A stretch of 64,000 bases of DNA from contig CP146203.1 of NCBI GenBank assembly GCA_039995105.1, positions 1,674,001 to 1,738,000 of the forward strand. Direction: 5' to 3'. The position numbers and the translations under genes were made by a program. Source of the stretch: Jonesiaceae bacterium BS-20 (GTDB lineage Bacteria; Actinomycetota; Actinomycetes; Actinomycetales; Cellulomonadaceae). The notes beneath the pieces are model-generated. The model did no database searches and had not been told where the DNA came from. It worked only from the letters and a program-made list of their open reading frames with translations. This document shows, one piece after another, positions 26,636-37,022 of the stretch; the stretch's first letter is position 1; the number at the start of each line of letters is the position of its first letter.

Positions 26636-28900
26636 TCACATGGAACCGTGGAACGTCCGGTTCAGCACGTCCATCTGCTGCTCACGGGTGAGCCGCACAA
26701 AGTTTACGGCGTAACCGGAAACTCGGATGGTCAGCTGCGGGTAGTTCTCTGGGTTCTCCATCGCGTCCAGCAGGGTGTCCCTGTTGAGCACGTTGACGTT
26801 GAGGTGGAACCCATGCGCCTGGTTGACCGCGTCCATCAGGCCAACCAGGTTCTTGACCTGCTCGTCCTTGGTCCGGCCTAGGCCGCTGGGAACCGTGGTG
26901 TTGGTCAGCGAGATGCCGTCCTGAGCCTCGTTGTACGGCAGCTTGGCGACCGAGAGTGCCGAGGCCAGCATGCCGTGGGTGTCGCGCCCGTTCATTGGGT
27001 TTGCACCCGGTGAGAATGGTTCCCCTGCCCGGCGTCCGTCCGGGGTGTGCCCGGTGGCTTTGCCGTACACCACGTTTGACGTGATGGTCAGGACAGACTG
27101 GGTGTGGACGGCATTGCGGTAGGTTGGGTGCTTCTTGATCTTGGCCATGAAGGTTTCAACCAGGTGGACCGCGATGTCATCAACGCGGTCATCATCGTTG
27201 CCGTACATTGGGAAGTCGCCATCAATTTGGTAGTCAACAGCGAGGCCGGTCTCATCGAGAACTGGAGTTACTGTGGCGTACTTGATCGCAGATAGGGAGT
27301 CCGCAACGACCGAGAGCCCTGCGATTCCGCACGCCATGGTCCTCAGGACATTACCGTCGTGCAAGGCCATCTCAATGCGCTCGTATGCATACTTGTCATG
27401 CATGTAGTGAATGACATTCAGCGCTTCCACGTAGGTCTGGGCGAGCCACTCCATTTGGGCGTCGAACGCCGCCATGACCGTATCGTAATCGAGAGCTTCT
27501 CCGGCAACCGCGATACTTGGACGCTCCGGGGACACCTGCTTGCCACTGACCTCGTCGCGGCCACCGTTGATGGCGTACAGCAGAGTCTTGGCTAGGTTTA
27601 CTCGGGCACCGAAGAACTGCATCTGCTTGCCAACCTGCATTGGGGATACACAGCAAGCGATCGCTGCGTCATCGCCCCAGTACTTACGGATAATCTCATC
27701 CGATTCGTACTGGATAGCAGAGGTATCAATGGAAACTTGAGCACAGAATTCCTTGAATCCCATTGGCAAGCGGTCCGACCAAAATACGGTCAAGTTTGGC
27801 TCAGGGGCGGGTCCCAAGTTGTACAGGGTCTGCAAATACCTAAACGATGTCTGGGTCACCAGTGGGCGGTCATCCTCACCAATACCACCGATAGTTTCAG
27901 TCACCCAGGTTGGGTCTCCAGAGAACAGCTCGTCGTACTCTGGGGTCCGCAAGAACCGAACGATTCGCAGTTTGATAACAAAGTCATCAATGATTTCCTG
28001 GGCCTGAGACTCCGTGAGTAGCCCGGCGTCGATGTCACGCTTGATGAAGATGTCAAGGAAGGTTGAGGTACGGCCTAGTGACATGGCCGCTCCGTTTTGT
28101 TCTTTGACCGCTGCGAGGTATGCAAAATACAGCCACTGGACTGCCTCGGTTGCGTTCGTTGCCGGCTGGGAAATATCAAAACCGTAGTTCAGCGCCATGG
28201 TCTTGAGTTCCCCAAGCGCACGTACCTGCTCAGAGCTCTCTTCACGGCTACGAATGGTGTCCTCAGAAGAGAACTCCATGTCCAGCACGGCGCGTTCCTG
28301 GTGCTTAGCCGCGATCAACGCGTCCACACCGTACAGGGCCACCCGGCGGTAGTCACCGATGATACGGCCACGGCCGTACGCGTCGGGCAAGCCGGTAATA
28401 ATGTGGCTGGACCGCGCGGCACGAGCGGCTGGTGGGTAGGCATCGAAAACCCCGGCATTGTGGGTCTTGCGGTACTTGGTGAAGATGTCTTTGACTACGG
28501 GGTCAACTTCGTAGCCGTAGGTCTTGAGTGAGGTCTCGACCATGCGCCAACCACCGTTGGGCATGATCGCACGCTTTAGTGGTGCATCGGTCTGTAGTCC
28601 AACGATGAGCTCGTCTTCCTTGGAAATGTAGCCCGGTGCGTGCGAGGTGATGGTTGACGGCGTCTTTGCATCTACGTCATACACACCCTTCTCACGCTCG
28701 GCCGGGAACATCGTTGAAAGCTGTTCCCAAATTTTGGTAGTGCGCTCGGTTGCACCTGTGAGGAAGGTGGCATCGCCTTCGTATGGGGTGTAGTTGCACT
28801 GAATGAAGTCACGGACATCAATTGCGTCACTCCACGGTCCGGTAGTAAATCCTTGCCAAGCACCGGAAGTCGCGGTGGCGTCTTGCGCTGTGGTGGTCAT
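26636..28900 (-). CDS. pflB: Formate C-acetyltransferase (pyruvate formate-lyase)
   Basis: Splits pyruvate with CoA into acetyl-CoA and formate under anaerobic conditions. The paired active-site cysteines are in [11 protein letters not shown], and the glycyl-radical site is RVSGYAVNF near the C-terminus. I start at the ATG at 28900 (754 aa); GAGGAG lies 7 bases before it, whereas the earlier in-frame ATG at 28924 has none. The upstream region holds TGTCTAACAAGTCACA (29002-29017), one good half of a CRP/GlxR-type site, which is weak evidence for control. Confidence 0.96.
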   Translation of the reverse strand: MTTTAQDATATSGAWQGFTTGPWSDAIDVRDFIQCNYTPYEGDATFLTGATERTTKIWEQLSTMFPAEREKGVYDVDAKTPSTITSHAPGYISKEDELIVGLQTDAPLKRAIMPNGGWRMVETSLKTYGYEVDPVVKDIFTKYRKTHNAGVFDAYPPAARAARSSHIITGLPDAYGRGRIIGDYRRVALYGVDALIAAKHQERAVLDMEFSSEDTIRSREESSEQVRALGELKTMALNYGFDISQPATNATEAVQWLYFAYLAAVKEQNGAAMSLGRTSTFLDIFIKRDIDAGLLTESQAQEIIDDFVIKLRIVRFLRTPEYDELFSGDPTWVTETIGGIGEDDRPLVTQTSFRYLQTLYNLGPAPEPNLTVFWSDRLPMGFKEFCAQVSIDTSAIQYESDEIIRKYWGDDAAIACCVSPMQVGKQMQFFGARVNLAKTLLYAINGGRDEVSGKQVSPERPSIAVAGEALDYDTVMAAFDAQMEWLAQTYVEALNVIHYMHDKYAYERIEMALHDGNVLRTMACGIAGLSVVADSLSAIKYATVTPVLDETGLAVDYQIDGDFPMYGNDDDRVDDIAVHLVETFMAKIKKHPTYRNAVHTQSVLTITSNVVYGKATGHTPDGRRAGEPFSPGANPMNGRDTHGMLASALSVAKLPYNEAQDGISLTNTTVPSGLGRTKDEQVKNLVGLMDAVNQAHGFHLNVNVLNRDTLLDAMENPENYPQLTIRVSGYAVNFVRLTREQQMDVLNRTFHGSM

Positions 28901-29025
28901 CGCCATCTCCTCATTTCTGATCATGTGTGATCGTTGCTTTCAGCCTATGCAAGAAATGATGGGATGAGTTGGGACCAAGGGCCCCAAACCGTTGATATTG
29001 CTGTCTAACAAGTCACAACAAAGGA

Positions 29026-29057
29026 CCATATTAGGGCCGGTCACAGCCCCAATATGG
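29026..29057 (-). terminator. Terminator-like inverted repeat after dxs
   Basis: Arms CCATATT and AATATGG with an inner GGGC/GCCC pairing and one mismatch. On the minus strand TCCTTTGTTG follows. It lies 30 bases after the dxs stop and upstream of pflB; an operator role for pflB is an alternative. Confidence 0.55.
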
Positions 29058-29086
29058 CCCCCTATTTGACACTAGTTTCTTCGGTT

Positions 29087-30997
29087 CTATCGACCGGAGT
29101 TGAGACGTTCGAGAAAGTCGAGCGAGCGGTCCGCAATGGCCTGCGGGGTGAGCCCAAATTGCTCAACAATCTGGGCACGGGAGGCATGGTCCAAGAACTC
29201 GTGCGGCAGACCAATATTCAAAACGGGACTGTGGATTGCCTCGCCGGCGGCTAGCTCTGCGAGCAACGCACCGATGCCGCCCTGTGCCATCGCGTCCTCA
29301 ACCGTGATCACAAGGTCGTAGCGTCCCACCATGGCCACCAGCGGAGCGGGCATTGGCAGCACCCACGTAGGGGAAACCACGGTAACCCCGTGACCCTGCG
29401 CGGCCAACTTCTGCCCGGCTTCAATGGTTGACTCGGCCATTGCACCCAAGCCCACCATCAAGATGCGCTTGCCGCCGGCGGCAGGCTCGGAGTCCTTATC
29501 CAAGCCGAACCGTGCCACGACGTCGATTCCATCGATCCTCTCAATTGCGCGGATCGGATCCCCAACAGAGCCCTTGGGGTAACGGATCACGCTCGGGGCA
29601 TCGGAAATCTCTACCGCTTCGTTCAAAGATGACCGCAAGGTCGCCTCGTCACGTGGGGCCGCCAGGTGCAGGCCCGGGACAATACGCATGAGCGGCATGT
29701 CCCACATGCCATTGTGGCTTGCCCCGTCATCCCCGGTGATACCGGAGCGATCAAGGGTAAACGTGACACCGGCCTTGTGCAGGGCTATGTCCATGAGCAC
29801 CTGGTCAAAGGCGCGATTCAAGAACGTGGAGTACAGTGCAACAACCGGGTGCAGTCCGGCAAACGCCATCCCTGCGGCGGAGGTGGCTCCATGTTGCTCG
29901 GCAATACCCACGTCGAACGTGCGCTCCGGGAACTCGCGCTGGAACGGCGCAAGGCCCACCGGCGCGAGCATGGCAGCCGTGATCGCAACAACGTCGGAAC
30001 GCTTGCGACCAATCTTGACAATCTCATCGGCAAAAACCTTGGTCCAGCCAAATCGGGACTGGGCAACTGGAAGACCAGTTTCCGGGTGGATGACACCAAC
30101 CGCGTGGAAACGGTCCGCAACGTCTTCCTCGGCAGGCTTGTAGCCGCGGCCCTTCTCCGTAATTACGTGCACAATCACCGGGGCGCCAAACGACTTTGCA
30201 CGACCCAGGGCGTGCTCGAGTGTGACTAGGTCGTGCCCGTCAACGGGGCCAATGTACTTAATACCCAGGTCTTCGAAGAGTCCTTGGGGAGCTACAACGT
30301 CCTTGATGCCCTTCTTCACTCCGTGTAGGGCGTCATACACAAAGCGTCCAGGCTTGCCCATCCGGTACAGGGTGCGCTTGCCCCAAGACAGCACTTCCTC
30401 ATACCCGTGGGTGGTCCGCAAGAAGTCGAGGTGGCGCGGCAACCCACCAATCGTTGGTGAGTATGAGCGACCGTTGTCATTTACAATCATGACCAGCCGA
30501 CGGTCGGGGCTTTCGGCAATATTATTGAGCGCTTCCCACGCCATACCGCCGGTCAGAGCACCATCACCAATAACCGCAACTGCGAGCTTATCCGTATTGC
30601 CCTTAAGCAGGTTCGCCTTGGCAATACCGTCGGCCCAAGACAGCGCCGTTGACGCATGTGAGTTCTCAACAATGTCGTGATCGGACTCGGCTCTGCTTGG
30701 ATACCCTGAGAGCCCATCGCGCTTACGCAGGTCACTGAAGTCAGTGCGTCCGGTCAAAAGTTTGTGCACGTAGGACTGGTGCCCCGTGTCAAAAATAAAG
30801 GAATCTTTAGGGGAGTTAAACACCCTGTGCATGGCAATGGTCAACTCGACCACGCCTAGGTTGGGACCTAGGTGACCACCTGTTTTAGATACCGAATGCA
30901 CCAAGAAATCGCGGATCTCCTGGGCAAGCTCTTCAGCTTGCTTCACATTCAACTTCTTTATATCTACTGGGGAATTCACGTTCTCCAGAAAGCCCAT
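29087..30997 (-). CDS. dxs: 1-deoxy-D-xylulose-5-phosphate synthase
   Basis: Thiamine diphosphate enzyme that starts the MEP isoprenoid pathway from pyruvate and glyceraldehyde 3-phosphate. The ThDP motif is GDGALTGGMAWEALNN; the N-terminal TGGHLGPNLGVVELT and the central DRSGITGDDGASHNG are diagnostic. Length 636 aa is normal, and AAGGGGA precedes the ATG. It is monocistronic here, next to acnA and the divergent-metabolism genes in the usual actinobacterial order. Confidence 0.96.
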   Translation of the reverse strand: MGFLENVNSPVDIKKLNVKQAEELAQEIRDFLVHSVSKTGGHLGPNLGVVELTIAMHRVFNSPKDSFIFDTGHQSYVHKLLTGRTDFSDLRKRDGLSGYPSRAESDHDIVENSHASTALSWADGIAKANLLKGNTDKLAVAVIGDGALTGGMAWEALNNIAESPDRRLVMIVNDNGRSYSPTIGGLPRHLDFLRTTHGYEEVLSWGKRTLYRMGKPGRFVYDALHGVKKGIKDVVAPQGLFEDLGIKYIGPVDGHDLVTLEHALGRAKSFGAPVIVHVITEKGRGYKPAEEDVADRFHAVGVIHPETGLPVAQSRFGWTKVFADEIVKIGRKRSDVVAITAAMLAPVGLAPFQREFPERTFDVGIAEQHGATSAAGMAFAGLHPVVALYSTFLNRAFDQVLMDIALHKAGVTFTLDRSGITGDDGASHNGMWDMPLMRIVPGLHLAAPRDEATLRSSLNEAVEISDAPSVIRYPKGSVGDPIRAIERIDGIDVVARFGLDKDSEPAAGGKRILMVGLGAMAESTIEAGQKLAAQGHGVTVVSPTWVLPMPAPLVAMVGRYDLVITVEDAMAQGGIGALLAELAAGEAIHSPVLNIGLPHEFLDHASRAQIVEQFGLTPQAIADRSLDFLERLNSGR

Positions 30998-31168
30998 AAC
31001 ACTCCCCTTACAAATGCCGCATCAAGAAAATGCGTTCAACGCAATTGTTGTAACGCCTTACTCTATTCACTTTGGCACCGGACCGCTAACCGGCTCGACC
31101 AATAGTGAGTAACTCCCCCGTTTTCCCCTGCTGCCCCACAAAGTCTACCCAAGTGGGCCTCTGCTAGT

Positions 31169-31594
31169 TCAGTTTGGATACATTTCCTTAACCGCACGGT
31201 AAGACTTAGCCAAAATTTCACGCAGGACCGCCAAATCAACGTCCTGCAACCTCTTGATATATAGGCAGGCCTTGCTGATCTTGTGCGGACCCAACTCGGC
31301 CAACTGATCACCGTAGGCATCGAACCCGTCCGCCAAGTAGATGGTGAGATTTGCTGCCCGCGGAGAGAAGCCCGCAGCGGCCGCTGATCCCTCATGGCCG
31401 GACGCATACTTGTAGTGGTAGGCATCAAATCCAATGATGCTGGGCCCCCACATGACCGGTTCATGGCCGGTAATCTCTTGGAAGACCTCAAGGAGCTCGT
31501 ACGCATCATCGCGCCGGACCTGGTTTGCCACAGCGTCCAGGAACTCCCCTACCAGGCGCCGTTCGGGTTTCGTCTTTGCTTCATACTTTGCCAT
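31169..31594 (-). CDS. DUF1801 domain protein
   Basis: A 141-aa soluble protein of the YdhG/YdeI-like DUF1801 fold. Conserved parts are WGPSIIGFDAYHYKY near residue 49 and LGPHKISKACLYIK near 102. The family is linked to iron or intracellular binding roles without firm function. It lies 9 bases downstream of azlD on the same strand and may share its transcript. Confidence 0.8.
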   Translation of the reverse strand: MAKYEAKTKPERRLVGEFLDAVANQVRRDDAYELLEVFQEITGHEPVMWGPSIIGFDAYHYKYASGHEGSAAAAGFSPRAANLTIYLADGFDAYGDQLAELGPHKISKACLYIKRLQDVDLAVLREILAKSYRAVKEMYPN

Positions 31595-31603
31595 CTTTTG
31601 AAT

Positions 31604-31915
31604 CTATCCTATTCCCGCCAAACGCAGCAGCGCTGCGGCCAGCGCCCCGGCTATGACCACTACCAGGAATGGGGCGCGCAAGATCAGCGCAATGATGGCC
31701 ACGCACAATGCCCCCACTCGGGCATCGAAAGCTACTCCGGAATTTGCCGCAAACGTATTGGTCACCACGAGCGCTGCCAAGAGCCCTACCGTGACGTAGT
31801 TAGCGGTAGTCACTACCCTCGGGTCATCAAAGATGGACTCGGGCAACAAGTAACCCAGCAGCTTGACGCCGTAGGAAACCGCACACGCAGCCAAGATCCA
31901 GAGCCACAGGCTCAT
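31604..31915 (-). CDS. azlD: AzlD-type branched-chain amino acid export subunit
   Basis: A 103-aa protein of about four hydrophobic helices, the small partner of the AzlCD/BrnFE exporter. It contains the RAPFLVVVIAGALAAALLR C-terminal helix typical of AzlD. Its start overlaps the azlC stop by 4 bases, so the subunits are co-translated. The complex probably exports Leu/Ile/Val or similar amino acids. Confidence 0.85.
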   Translation of the reverse strand: MSLWLWILAACAVSYGVKLLGYLLPESIFDDPRVVTTANYVTVGLLAALVVTNTFAANSGVAFDARVGALCVAIIALILRAPFLVVVIAGALAAALLRLAGIG

Positions 31916-32661
31916 AGTGTTCCCTCCTGTCCGCTCGTGGTGCTTTGCGCGGAACTACTTTTCCTGTGCACCTGTTGGGCGCGCACCCAACCCCACGTCC
32001 CAGCAACAACAGCCGAGATGACGATCGGCACACCGCTGGGGACCACGGGGATAGCCAGAAACGTGACAAAAGCGCAGGCCACTGCAATTCCGGCCATATT
32101 TCCCTTGGAAATACGCGGCCACAGCAGGGCAATGAACGCGGCAACAGCGGCGCCGTCAAGACCCCAGACCGCCGGGTCGCCCATGGACTCGCCGGCAAGC
32201 GCACCGACAAAGGTCATCACATTCCAGAGCGCAAATACGCCAACTCCGGCCACCCAAAACCCGACCTTGCGTTCTGCAAGGGACTCTTGCACGCTTGCGG
32301 TTCCGGCGGACTCATCGATCGTGACGTGCGCGGCCAACCACTTTAGCCGGCCCGGCCGCACCAAGAGGTTCATTTGTGCACCGTAGATTGCGTTGCGAAC
32401 ATACAGCAAGGTGGCCGCCCCAAAGGCGGCGGGTGGGCCTCCCCCGGTCGCGAGCACCCCAATGAAGGCGAACTGCGAACCACCGGTGAACATCAGCAAA
32501 CTCAGAACCATGGCTTGGGCGACGCTCAGCCCCGCCGCGACCGCGAGGGCCCCAAAGGAAATCCCGTACAGGCCCGTCGCAATGGAAATGGAGATTCCCA
32601 TTTTGGCGGCCGGACTCAAGTTCTTGAACACCCTGTCATTGTAGACGGTTTGGGCTGGCAC
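31912..32661 (-). CDS. azlC: AzlC-type branched-chain amino acid export subunit
   Basis: A 249-aa membrane protein, the large subunit of AzlCD/BrnFE. It shows about seven helices and the family segments SFGALAVAAGLS and MFTGGSQFAFIGVLATGGG. The GTG at 32661 has no clear ribosome binding site, and a GTG 10 codons later is an alternative. The hydrophilic C-terminal tail is Ser/Gln rich. Confidence 0.87.
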   Translation of the reverse strand: MPAQTVYNDRVFKNLSPAAKMGISISIATGLYGISFGALAVAAGLSVAQAMVLSLLMFTGGSQFAFIGVLATGGGPPAAFGAATLLYVRNAIYGAQMNLLVRPGRLKWLAAHVTIDESAGTASVQESLAERKVGFWVAGVGVFALWNVMTFVGALAGESMGDPAVWGLDGAAVAAFIALLWPRISKGNMAGIAVACAFVTFLAIPVVPSGVPIVISAVVAGTWGWVRAQQVHRKSSSAQSTTSGQEGTL

Positions 32662-32803
32662 CGGGTTGGCTGTTCAGAAGCGCCTTGCACTTACTGTGAT
32701 TGCAACAATCACTAGGGCCAGCACCACCCGCGCCCCATATACTTGCCAAATGACAGACCTGACCGTGCCTAACACGAACGCACCACACTCATAAAACCTC
32801 AAC

Positions 32804-33385
32804 GTGCTGAGCTTCCCGTTCGAGGTCAGCACCGGCGCTCAAGAAAACTTATACAGAGCCTCGGTCGACACCCTAAACAAGACCATTTACATTGATGGAC
32901 TGCCGCTGTATCAAATCTTGGATGACACTGGGACCGGCCAGGTCTCCGATCTCGACAACACCGGTGATCTGCCCACTGCAGCTGCGTTCCGTGAGCGTTA
33001 CGCTTACGCAACCAAGCCCTTTGCTGACTTCTTTGATCTCCTGTACATGGGGCTCGCCCTCGCCAGCGCCGTCGGGGCACCTTTTCCCTATCAAAAGGTC
33101 TCCGTGCTTACGTGTTGCAGTGACCCGCTGTGCGGGTATACGGCATGCGCGGTGACGGTTTTGCAGGATACCGTCACGTGGAGCGGGTTTGGCACCGTCT
33201 GGCCCACCTTTGCAACGGAAGAGTCTGAGTCTGGTCAGGACTGGTCATTCAGCCCACTCGATCATGACTTTAGCTTCACCTTTGACCGGGCCACCTACGA
33301 GTCCCTGTTTGCTACGGCCTTGCAGGCCCGCAACCAAGTTATCTCTAGGGGCGCGGCAGCAGCGGCCATCCCATCCGGTGATTAA
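32804..33385 (+). CDS. Hypothetical protein, 193 aa
   Basis: Not recognised. It starts with GTG and reads MLSFPFEVSTGAQENLYRA. The middle has a cysteine cluster (VLTCCSDPLCGYTACAVTVLQ, residues about 103-123) that could bind a metal, and aromatic-rich segments follow (WSGFGTVWPTF, DHDFSFTFDRATYESLF). There is no signal peptide. It resembles uncharacterised immunity-like or nucleotide-binding proteins only in composition. The next ORF on the same strand starts 30 bases later. Confidence 0.65.
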   Translation: MLSFPFEVSTGAQENLYRASVDTLNKTIYIDGLPLYQILDDTGTGQVSDLDNTGDLPTAAAFRERYAYATKPFADFFDLLYMGLALASAVGAPFPYQKVSVLTCCSDPLCGYTACAVTVLQDTVTWSGFGTVWPTFATEESESGQDWSFSPLDHDFSFTFDRATYESLFATALQARNQVISRGAAAAAIPSGD

Positions 33386-33415
33386 CTACCACTTCTTCCC
33401 CTGAGCCGCGCAGAA

Positions 33416-33799
33416 TTGCAGGCCGCACAGGATCGCTTCCGCAAACTAGACCGGACCGAAAACAAAGAGCTCGTTAAGGAGTTTGGGCCAGATCCCTTGT
33501 TTGTGCGCCTCATGGATCGGTTACCCGGCGCTTCGGCCTGGCCGGGCAGTGAAAGCACTCGGTTGATCGATCTTCTGCGCGACCACGATCCGCTCCACCT
33601 CGCCGCCCATGGCTGCTTAAGCCAGGACGCGTATTCGGTTGCGGTCTTCAGCGAGCCAAAGCACGCAACCTTCATCCGCAACCCGCAACGCACCTTGGAT
33701 CGGTTCCTCAAGAAGACCTACGGCGGTGCCCCTGACCCGGTCCGGGTCACCGCGATCGCCGAGGAATTCTTGGCACCCCTACGATTTGGTAAACACTGA
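33416..33799 (+). CDS. Hypothetical protein, about 127 aa
   Basis: Not recognised. The frame opens at 33386, and no ATG or GTG precedes the conserved-looking part; I use the TTG at 33416, though a CTG at 33401 (LSRAELQAAQDRF) is possible. The protein is alpha-helical and basic at the C-terminus, with LRDHDPLHLAAHG and NPQRTLDRFLKKTYGG. Co-orientation and close spacing suggest a two-gene unit with the 193-aa ORF. The missing good start raises the chance of a truncated or frameshifted gene. Confidence 0.5.
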   Translation: MQAAQDRFRKLDRTENKELVKEFGPDPLFVRLMDRLPGASAWPGSESTRLIDLLRDHDPLHLAAHGCLSQDAYSVAVFSEPKHATFIRNPQRTLDRFLKKTYGGAPDPVRVTAIAEEFLAPLRFGKH

Positions 33800-33838
33800 G
33801 GCCTGGCAGCATCCGATTGGATGCTGCCAGGCCTCAGT
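33795..33838. terminator. Bidirectional terminator between acnA and the 127-aa ORF
   Basis: A perfect 20-bp stem with a GATT loop (arms begin ACTGAGGCCTGGCAGC). It overlaps the last codons of the plus-strand ORF and lies 27 bases after the acnA stop. T-rich sequence follows weakly on each side. Confidence 0.88.
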
Positions 33839-33864
33839 TCAAATGCCGTTTGCTATCGCAAGAA

Positions 33865-36621
33865 CTACTTGGCTACGAGGGAGCGCAGTACGTACTGCAG
33901 GATTCCACCGTTGCGGTAGTAGTCAGCTTCACCCGGGGTGTCAATACGCACAACTGCGTCGAACTCCACGGTTGAGCCGTCGGTCTTGGTGGCCGTTACC
34001 ATGACGGTTTCTGGGGTGACACCGTTGTTAAGCTCGGTGACGCCTGCGATGTCAAAGGTCTCGGTTCCATCGAGTCCAAGTGAGTCAGCGTTCTGGCCCT
34101 CCGGGAACTGCAGTGGAAGTACACCCATACCAATGAGGTTTGAGCGGTGAATACGCTCGAAGCTCTCGGTGATGACGGCGCGGATACCCAGCAGTGCGGT
34201 GCCCTTGGCAGCCCAGTCACGCGATGATCCGGAACCGTATTCCTTGCCACCAAGTACCACCAGTGGGATATCCTTGGCCGCGTAGTCCTGCGCTGCGTCA
34301 TAAATGAACGACTGCTCGCCGGTCAGGAAGTTGAAGGTGTAGCCACCCTCAACGTCCGTGAGCAGCTGGTTACGCAGACGCTGGTTAGCAAAAGTTCCGC
34401 GGATCATGACTTCGTGGTTCCCACGGCGTGAACCGTAGGAGTTGAAGTCACGGCGGGCAATGCCATGGTCGGTGAGGTAGGTAGCCGCTGGGGTACCTGG
34501 GCGGATTGCTCCGGCAGGGCTGATGTGGTCGGTGGTAACCGAGTCACCCAGCTTGGCCAGTACGCGGGCGCCTGAGATGTCCGTGACTGGGTCCGGGGTC
34601 AATGACATTCCCTCAAAGTATGGGGGCTTACGAACGTAAGTGGACTCTTCGTCCCACTCGAAGACGTTGCCAACCGGGGTTGGCAGTGCACGCCAGCGCT
34701 CGTCACCGGTGTATACGTCCGCGTAGTCCTTCATGAACATGTCGCGGTCGATCGAAGCGTCAATCGTGGACTGCACTTCTTCAGGGGTTGGCCAAATGTC
34801 CTTGAGGAACACCGGTGCGCCACCCTGGTCGAAGCCGAGTGGCTCTGAATCGAAGTCAAACTCCATGGTTCCGGCGATTGCGTAAGCAACAACCAGTGGT
34901 GGGGAGGCCAGATAGTTCATCTTGACGTCCGGGTTAATCCGGCCCTCAAAGTTACGGTTACCGGACAGAACCGAGACAACCGCGAGGTCGTGCTCGTTGA
35001 CTGCCTCAGAGACCTTGTCATCGAGTGGACCGGAGTTACCAATACACGTGGTGCAGCCGTAACCAACCAGGTGGAAGCCGAGCTTCTCCAGGTATGGCCA
35101 CATGCCGGCCTTCTCGTAGTAGTTGGTCACTACCTGTGAGCCAGGTGCCATCGAGGTCTTAACCCAAGGCTTAACCTCAAGGCCCTTTTCAACGGCCTTC
35201 TTGGCTACCAGTGCGGCGGCAAGCATGACCGAAGGGTTCGAGGTGTTGGTGCAGGAGGTGATCGAGGCGATCGCAACGGCGCCGTGGAAGAGCCCAAAGG
35301 ACTTTCCGTTGGTGTCGGTTACGTCTACTACCTTGCGGCCGGATACGTGCTCCGCTGGGGAGTCCGAGGCCGGGAAGGACTCAGCCGATGCCTCATCGCT
35401 GTCGCTCGTCACGTCGCTTGCGTAGTTACGCAGGTCGCGCTCGAACTGGTGCTTGGCATGGGTCAGTTCAATACGGTCCTGTGGACGCTTTGGTCCGGCG
35501 ATCGATGGAACTACCGTGGACAGGTCCAGCTCGAGGTACTCGGAGAAGTGCGGCTCGATGTAGGAGTCTGAGGTTGGGTCCAACCAAAGGCCCTGCTCCT
35601 TGGCGTATGCCTCAACCAGAGCAACGGACTCATCGCTACGGCCGGTCAGACGCAAGTAATCAAGCGTGATCTCGTCGATTGGGAACATGGCAGCCGTGGA
35701 ACCGAATTCCGGGCTCATGTTACCGATCGTGGCACGGTTTGCCAGTGGCACAACGGATACACCGGCGCCGTAGAACTCAACAAACTTACCAACAACGCCG
35801 TGCTGACGGAGCTTCTCGGTGATGGTCAAAACAACGTCGGTTGCCGTGACGCCTGACGGGATGTTGCCCGTGAGCTTGAAACCAACAACGCGTGGGATGA
35901 GCATGGATACTGGCTGGCCCAGCATTGCTGCCTCGGCCTCAATACCACCAACACCCCAACCCAGCACACCAAGGCCGTTAACCATGGTGGTGTGGGAGTC
36001 GGTTCCAACGCAGGTGTCCGGGTATGCGCGCAGCACTCCGTCAACCTCGCGGGTCATGACCGTGCGTGCGAGGAACTCAATGTTGACCTGGTGGACAATT
36101 CCGGTGCCCGGAGGAACAACCTTGAAGTCCTGGAACGCGGTCTGACCCCAACGCAGGAACTGGTAGCGCTCGTGGTTGCGCTCGTATTCCTTCTCAACGT
36201 TGCGTTGGAATGCATCTACACGTCCGGCAACGTCAATCTGTACGGAGTGGTCGATGACCAGTTCCGCTGGCGCGAGCGGGTTGATCTGCTCTGGGTTTCC
36301 ACCGAGGTCAGCCACGGCTTCGCGCATGGTTGCAAGGTCTACAACACAGGGCACACCGGTGAAGTCCTGCATGAGGACGCGAGCCGGGGTGAACTGAATT
36401 TCCTTGTTCGGCTGGGCGCTTGGGTCCCAGCTTGCAAGAGCCTCAATGTGCTCTTTGGTGATGTTCGCACCGTCTTCGGTACGTAGCAGGTTCTCCGCAA
36501 GAACCTTAAGGCTGTATGGAAGTTTCTCCAAGCCTGGCACGGCTGAGAGCCGGAAGATCTCATATGAGGTGCCATTGACCTCAAGTGAACCCTTCGACCC
36601 GAATGTGTCGACGTTACTCAC
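33865..36621 (-). CDS. acnA: Aconitate hydratase A
   Basis: TCA-cycle isomerase converting citrate to isocitrate. The 4Fe-4S cysteines are in [10 protein letters not shown] and [13 protein letters not shown]; the C-terminal swivel domain has [13 protein letters not shown] use the GTG at 36621 (918 aa) because AAGGAG is 5 bases upstream; the GTG two codons earlier overlaps that site. A small acidic Ser/Asp insert lies around residues 400-430, common in actinobacteria. An 18-bp perfect palindrome about 105 bases upstream is a likely operator. Confidence 0.96.
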   Translation of the reverse strand: MSNVDTFGSKGSLEVNGTSYEIFRLSAVPGLEKLPYSLKVLAENLLRTEDGANITKEHIEALASWDPSAQPNKEIQFTPARVLMQDFTGVPCVVDLATMREAVADLGGNPEQINPLAPAELVIDHSVQIDVAGRVDAFQRNVEKEYERNHERYQFLRWGQTAFQDFKVVPPGTGIVHQVNIEFLARTVMTREVDGVLRAYPDTCVGTDSHTTMVNGLGVLGWGVGGIEAEAAMLGQPVSMLIPRVVGFKLTGNIPSGVTATDVVLTITEKLRQHGVVGKFVEFYGAGVSVVPLANRATIGNMSPEFGSTAAMFPIDEITLDYLRLTGRSDESVALVEAYAKEQGLWLDPTSDSYIEPHFSEYLELDLSTVVPSIAGPKRPQDRIELTHAKHQFERDLRNYASDVTSDSDEASAESFPASDSPAEHVSGRKVVDVTDTNGKSFGLFHGAVAIASITSCTNTSNPSVMLAAALVAKKAVEKGLEVKPWVKTSMAPGSQVVTNYYEKAGMWPYLEKLGFHLVGYGCTTCIGNSGPLDDKVSEAVNEHDLAVVSVLSGNRNFEGRINPDVKMNYLASPPLVVAYAIAGTMEFDFDSEPLGFDQGGAPVFLKDIWPTPEEVQSTIDASIDRDMFMKDYADVYTGDERWRALPTPVGNVFEWDEESTYVRKPPYFEGMSLTPDPVTDISGARVLAKLGDSVTTDHISPAGAIRPGTPAATYLTDHGIARRDFNSYGSRRGNHEVMIRGTFANQRLRNQLLTDVEGGYTFNFLTGEQSFIYDAAQDYAAKDIPLVVLGGKEYGSGSSRDWAAKGTALLGIRAVITESFERIHRSNLIGMGVLPLQFPEGQNADSLGLDGTETFDIAGVTELNNGVTPETVMVTATKTDGSTVEFDAVVRIDTPGEADYYRNGGILQYVLRSLVAK

Positions 36622-36726
36622 GGACACTCCTTCATCGTTGGCTAGTTCATGACCACCTTTACAGCGCGACTAAATGCGCAGTTCAGATGGCGATATTTAT
36701 TGATCCACCATCAATCATACATGAGA

Positions 36727-36744
36727 TATCTTGACGTCAAGATA
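36727..36744. promoter_or_regulatory. 18-bp perfect palindrome upstream of acnA
   Basis: TATCTTGACGTCAAGATA is a perfect palindrome in the AT-rich acnA upstream region. Its symmetric TCTTGACGTCAAGA core fits a dimeric repressor of MarR or TetR type. No regulator gene is adjacent. It also lies 23 bases downstream of the small membrane gene on the same strand. Confidence 0.6.
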
Positions 36745-36766
36745 AATCACATCGGTGTTACGTAAT

Positions 36767-36940
36767 TCAATCTGTTTCTACGCTTGGAACCGGCTTTGGC
36801 GTCCGCGCCCACAGAAAAACACACACGCCAAATACGATCGCCCACAGCGTCTTAGGGCTCCCGAGTCCCTCACCGCCGTCGGTCAGGAATAGAAAGAAGC
36901 TCACGGCAGTGATGATCAATAGGATTGTGCGCCAAGGCAT
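36767..36940 (-). CDS. 57-aa membrane protein with two helices
   Basis: A short gene: ATG at 36940, stop TGA at 36767. It reads MPWRTILLIITAVSFFLFL, then a glycine-rich turn (DGGEGLGSPK), a second helix (TLWAIVFGVCVFLW) and a hydrophilic tail. GAGGGG lies 5 bases before the ATG. Two helices joined by a short loop suggest a helical hairpin with both ends in the cytoplasm. Function unknown. It lies between acnA and the divergent DUF4166 gene, so it could be co-transcribed with acnA. Confidence 0.6.
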   Translation of the reverse strand: MPWRTILLIITAVSFFLFLTDGGEGLGSPKTLWAIVFGVCVFLWARTPKPVPSVETD

Positions 36941-37022
36941 CGTTGCCCCTCACCGTCATATGAATTCTGTCTCTTCCACTATGGCACAGGTGACAACCCC
37001 ACGGGCTTGTTAGAATCAACGA

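Noticed and set aside
29002-29017. CRP/GlxR-type site TGTCTAACAAGTCACA before pflB
   Set aside because: Only one half-site matches; too weak to list as a feature.
29666-30229. 187-aa plus-strand open frame inside dxs
   Set aside because: Antisense shadow; dxs is intact and fully conserved across it.
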